Shown here: piece after piece, positions 59,771 through 62,318 of the stretch
Layout of the letters: every line of letters begins with the position of its first letter
Position numbering within the stretch: position 1 is the first letter of the stretch
Assembly: GCA_964534315.1 (NCBI GenBank)
Contig: CAZHOV010000011.1
Coordinates: 1 to 62,318 of the forward strand
From: CAZHOV01 sp964534315
Lineage (GTDB): Bacteria; Bacteroidota; Bacteroidia; Chitinophagales; Saprospiraceae
DNA length: 62,318 nt
Direction: 5' to 3'
Translations under genes and position numbers: made by a program
The notes under the pieces: model-generated
Seen by the model: the letters and a program-made list of their open reading frames with translations, nothing else
Told to the model about the DNA's origin: nothing
Database searches by the model: none

Positions 59771-60856
59771 ATGAAAGGTCTTAAACATTTACTTACCGTT
59801 TTTAGCTTTTCATTACTTGCCTTAGGGGTCAGTGCGCAGGATATTCACTTCTCTCAGTTTTATATGTCGCCCCTGAATTTAAATCCTGCGATGACCGGTG
59901 TAATGAATTGCAACCATCGATTTGTCGTCAACTATCGAAACCAATGGGCTAGTGTATTGAAAGCCAATGCCTTCAATACGTTCTCCGCTTCATATGATCG
60001 AAGAATCCCCGTTGGTCGGTATGATTATTTTGGCATTGGAGGTGTTTTTTGGGGTGATAGAGCAGGAGAGCTGGATTTTGCCACACTTTCCGGAAGACTA
60101 TCCCTTTCCTACAGTAAACGCATGGGAGGTTATCGAAATAAAGCCAATTACCTCGTCGTTGGTATCGACGGAGGGGTTTCCCAACGCAGTATTGACTTCT
60201 TANNNNNNNNNNAGGATGGAAATGGAGGATTTGATCCTGGCATGGCAACCGGAGAGCCTATCGGCCTTAATGATAACTTCTTATTTGCCGATATGAGCGC
60301 CGGATTAATGTGGTTTTCTGTATTTGACGAAAATAGTAATTTTTACTTTGGCGGAGCCTATCACCACCTCAACCGGGCCAACCAAACATTCTTCGATCAA
60401 GATACCCTCGATGTGCCTTTGTATAGCAGATTTACTATCCACACAGGAGGTGAATTTATGATGGGCGATCGAATAGGACTGGTGCCAGGAGCAGTTGTTT
60501 TCCTTCAAGGCCCCTCACTCCAGGTTAATGCCGGAACGAATCTTAAATTCTTACTCGGCAAAAGCCGGATGAATTACCAGGCGCTTCAATTTGGCGCATG
60601 GGCACGTGTAGCCAACCGGGTTACTTCTTCGACTACCGTCAACAATATCGATTTTAATTCGGGAAGTAGTATTCATATGGATGCTATTATTCTTTCTACT
60701 CGGTTTGAGTTTAATAACTTCGGTATTGGGTTTAGCTATGACATTAATGTGTCGAGCCTCCAAGCCGCCAGTAATAACAACGGAGCATTCGAGTTTTCCT
60801 TAGCATACAAAATTTGCGGACCTGAACGTCGTAACGTTTATTGTCCTAATTTCTAA
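59771..60856 (+). CDS. PorP/SprF-family T9SS membrane protein (contains N gap)
   Basis: The 361-residue reading has a signal peptide (1-22, ending SAQ), then the PorP/SprF opening DIHFSQFYMSPLNLNPAMTG and a set of outer-membrane beta-strands to the end. SprF-type proteins sit in the outer membrane and help T9SS deliver adhesins such as SprB, a fit with the large adhesin at 48979. Ten Ns at 60203-60212 interrupt it. The reading frame continues after exactly ten Ns, but relatives have more residues between QRSIDF and DGNGGFDP, so the true gap is probably longer. Confidence 0.88.
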   Translation: MKGLKHLLTVFSFSLLALGVSAQDIHFSQFYMSPLNLNPAMTGVMNCNHRFVVNYRNQWASVLKANAFNTFSASYDRRIPVGRYDYFGIGGVFWGDRAGELDFATLSGRLSLSYSKRMGGYRNKANYLVVGIDGGVSQRSIDFLXXXXDGNGGFDPGMATGEPIGLNDNFLFADMSAGLMWFSVFDENSNFYFGGAYHHLNRANQTFFDQDTLDVPLYSRFTIHTGGEFMMGDRIGLVPGAVVFLQGPSLQVNAGTNLKFLLGKSRMNYQALQFGAWARVANRVTSSTTVNNIDFNSGSSIHMDAIILSTRFEFNNFGIGFSYDINVSSLQAASNNNGAFEFSLAYKICGPERRNVYCPNF

Positions 60857-60868
60857 GAATATACCCGC

Positions 60869-60903
60869 AACTCTGATTGGTTCTTTTTAGTCCAATCAGA
60901 GTT
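60869..60903 (+). terminator. Terminator after the PorP/SprF gene
   Basis: AACTCTGATTGG (60869-60880) pairs perfectly with CCAATCAGAGTT (60892-60903), followed by T-rich sequence, 13 bp after the stop. The rest of the gap to 61181 shows no gene, only a -7 element. Confidence 0.8.
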
Positions 60904-61116
60904 GTATCTTTCACCCCAAACAAACCTTCTCTCTCATCACCACTCTATCCAGATCATCGCGCGCTGGATTTATTTATCCCTAGAACGATCTTTTATACCC
61001 TAATCGTAGTAATATGGGTTAAAAACCAGACTTTTAGGTCAAAAGGCTTTTAAAGATTCGAAAATAGTGCTATATTTCGCGTCTAGCGCCTTCGCCTTTA
61101 TTATCAACCAATTACG

Positions 61117-61124
61117 TACGTTTG
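61117..61124 (+). promoter_or_regulatory. TAnnTTTG -7 element for the bactofilin gene
   Basis: TACGTTTG lies 57 bp before the ATG at 61182. No clear -33 box is seen. Confidence 0.4.
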
Positions 61125-61181
61125 TATTTTTGAAATTTATATCTGGTCTCGCATTTTATTTTCTAATCAAAACCGAGAAAA

Positions 61182-61679
61182 ATGTTTGGAAACAGGAACA
61201 AAGATGTTTCTACAACGAAGAAAAGTGGCTTACTTCCTTCCAATAACCCACACCAACTGAACAGCCTCGTCAAAGGTACTGTTGTTGAAGGAAACATTAA
61301 CTCAGAATCCGATATCCGGATAGATGGTACCATCAAAGGTACGCTCTTTTGTAAGTCCAAAGTCATTATCGGGCCTACCGGCTATATTCAGGGAGAAATC
61401 AAGTGTCAAAACGCTGTCGTAGAAGGCCGCTTTGAGGGCATTCTGCAAGTTGAACACTTACTTAATGTACGAGAAAAGGCTGAAATTAACGGGGACGTCA
61501 TGACCAATAAGCTCATTGTCCAATCTGGAGCCGTGTTTAACGTCTCTTGTAAAATGGGACTGACAAAATCCGCCGCTAAGAAGCAAAAAGAAGGCAATAC
61601 CAATGCATCAAAGGCTATTGTTAAAAAAGGTGGAATGACACAAGCCGGAAAAAGCTCTGTTACTAAAGAAGCTAGTTGA
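61182..61679 (+). CDS. Bactofilin (polymer-forming cytoskeletal protein)
   Basis: The 165-residue protein has a short flexible N terminus, the beta-helical DUF583 core (about 25-125: NSLVKGTVVEGNINSESDIR, GTIKGTLFCKSKVIIGPTG, INGDVMTNKLIVQSG) and a basic tail with K/A/G. Bactofilins polymerise without nucleotide and organise cell shape and envelope enzymes. The length is normal. It precedes atpZ by 315 bp, a bactofilin-ATP synthase order seen in other Bacteroidota. Confidence 0.94.
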   Translation: MFGNRNKDVSTTKKSGLLPSNNPHQLNSLVKGTVVEGNINSESDIRIDGTIKGTLFCKSKVIIGPTGYIQGEIKCQNAVVEGRFEGILQVEHLLNVREKAEINGDVMTNKLIVQSGAVFNVSCKMGLTKSAAKKQKEGNTNASKAIVKKGGMTQAGKSSVTKEAS

Positions 61680-61718
61680 TAACGGCTTTTCTCTTTGAAT
61701 AACAAGGAGTTATCCCGA

Positions 61719-61828
61719 AGGTGTCTCATGCACCTCTGGTGTTACGAGCTACCAAATTTTCTTCTTTTAGAGGTTTCTTTTTTCTATAAACATCGAAAAT
61801 CTTTATAGAAAAAAGAAACCTCTTAAAA
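61719..61828. repeat. Noncoding hairpin pair between bactofilin and atpZ
   Basis: AGGTG-TCTCATG-CACCT (61719-61735) is a small hairpin followed by CTCTGGTGTT. A long hairpin (61765-61790 with 61802-61828, stem of 22 bp plus a bulge, loop of 11) follows. Otherwise 61680-61994 has a weak dyad GGCTCAT...ATGAGATAGCC (about 61936-61960) and no gene. Confidence 0.65.
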
Positions 61829-61994
61829 TAAGGTAAAGGACAACCTTTCTAATTAAGCATTTTGCCTTTACCATATAGGGTAGGGTTCTACTTTTTTTAA
61901 AGAATAGCTCCTAAACTATAAAAACTTTATAAGAGGATGGCTCATAGACTTATGAGATAGCCTCAGAATAACCCACATATATGGTTGTTTCCTC

Positions 61995-62186
61995 ATGGCA
62001 AAAAGTTATATGAAATACACCGGCATGGCCCTGCAAATGGGAATTATTATCCTACTAGGCGTCTTTGCCGGAAAGAAACTGGACGCCTACTTTAATTTTA
62101 CTCCCTACCTCACCGTAGTTTTTTCCCTTTTGTCTATCTTTGTCGCATTGTATATTTCTTTAAAAAATCTTTTTAAAAACGATTGA
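61995..62186 (+). CDS. atpZ: AtpZ/AtpI-family ATP synthase accessory protein
   Basis: A 63-residue protein with two membrane helices (about 9-27 and 37-57) and the conserved loop AGKKLDAYFN. AtpZ/AtpI proteins assist assembly of the c-ring and Mg2+/Ca2+ supply to F-type ATP synthase. They usually open the atp operon, so atpB and partners are expected just beyond the right edge. The palindromic repeat begins directly after the stop. Confidence 0.88.
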   Translation: MAKSYMKYTGMALQMGIIILLGVFAGKKLDAYFNFTPYLTVVFSLLSIFVALYISLKNLFKND

Positions 62187-62188
62187 CT

Positions 62189-62318
62189 TAAGCGGCAAAT
62201 CAAAATTGCCTGTATAATAATTTGTTCGAATGAAATTGACTAAATAATTGAATACTTGGAAATTATGCAGGAATTTTCATTTGAACCTAAAAAAATTATT
62301 CTACCAATTTTTTTGCCT
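62189..62318 (+). repeat. 132-bp palindromic element, copy A (runs to the window end)
   Basis: It is 130 bp from TAAGCGGCAAATC to TTTTTTTGCCT, where the window stops. Stem arms GTTCGAATGAAA (62224-62235) and TTTCATTTGAAC (62275-62286) carry the same pairs as copy C and different pairs from copy B. It starts 3 bp after the atpZ stop. Confidence 0.87.

Noticed and set aside
62224..62286. tRNA-like GTTCGAAT sequence
   Set aside because: No acceptor stem or anticodon arm can be drawn. The motif is part of the stem of the palindromic element.

Overview
The window comes from a member of the Bacteroidota, most likely a Saprospiria (Lewinella/Saprospiraceae-like) bacterium. The phylum call rests on several directly visible traits: C-terminal secretion tails of the type IX secretion system (T9SS) on many exported proteins, a giant gliding-motility-type adhesin with SprB-like repeats, a PorP/SprF protein, PD40-OmpA proteins, TAnnTTTG promoter elements and moderate-to-low GC. 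The family is inference. The sequence is a scaffold: two runs of ten Ns interrupt genes. No rRNA, tRNA or CRISPR array was found.

Layout. 1-2025 looks like the end of an integron cassette array: a VapBC-type toxin-antitoxin pair and a nucleotidyltransferase/helical-protein pair, each followed by an attC-like hairpin whose outer box is complementary to the first bases of its own cassette. 2069-2153 is an 8-bp tandem repeat. 2215-7150 holds a glutamate-receptor-like K+ channel, remnants of an ADP-ribosylglycohydrolase, a cytochrome c-sugar dehydrogenase split by an in-frame stop, a lipid A acyltransferase and a fatty acid desaturase. 7279-12210 encodes exported proteins (VWA protein and two T9SS cargos). 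12388-19087 (minus strand) holds a TPR-PD40-OmpA-SPOR protein, a 2-oxoacid dehydrogenase E2, CinA and an MscS channel. 19239-24156 (plus) holds another PD40-OmpA protein, a membrane protein, kynurenine 3-monooxygenase and a sugar nucleotidyltransferase. 24211-27950 (minus) holds a GHMP (mevalonate-type) kinase and a BlaR1/BlaI-like sensor-repressor pair with two matching operator dyads.

28327-34141 is a redox island: two Rieske-domain genes that both look deleted (one lost an FMN glutamate-synthase core, the other the C-terminal ThDP domain), a small membrane protein, a multi-spanning 4Fe-4S protein and an FAD oxidoreductase. 34502-37278 holds two T9SS cargos, the first with a CxxC thioredoxin-like domain. 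37487-42486 is housekeeping: a 6-pyruvoyl-tetrahydropterin synthase homologue, glutathione peroxidase, HolB, RicT/PSP1 and dihydrolipoyl dehydrogenase. 42536-47351 holds a large helical protein, a PKD/dockerin-like T9SS cargo and an M28 peptidase. 47430-48858 holds RsmI and PssA. 48979-56808 is a co-directional block: adhesin, LptC, CNNM/CBS protein, membrane patatin and thioredoxin-like protein. 57135-59536 is a translationally coupled pair of unknown function whose second product is a trypsin/DegP-fold protein lacking all three catalytic residues, with a zinc ribbon and a YbjN-like tail. 59771-62186 holds PorP/SprF, bactofilin and AtpZ, the last probably opening an ATP synthase operon beyond the window.

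The noncoding DNA is rich. Three copies of a ~132-bp near-palindromic element (10600-10731, 45612-45745, 62189-end) have a stem that changes by compensatory substitutions while the loop is conserved. There are also CCACCTATAGGTGG-core palindromes (including a perfect 62-bp one), several 26-bp perfect hairpins between genes, and degenerate word repeats such as CATTGCACA.
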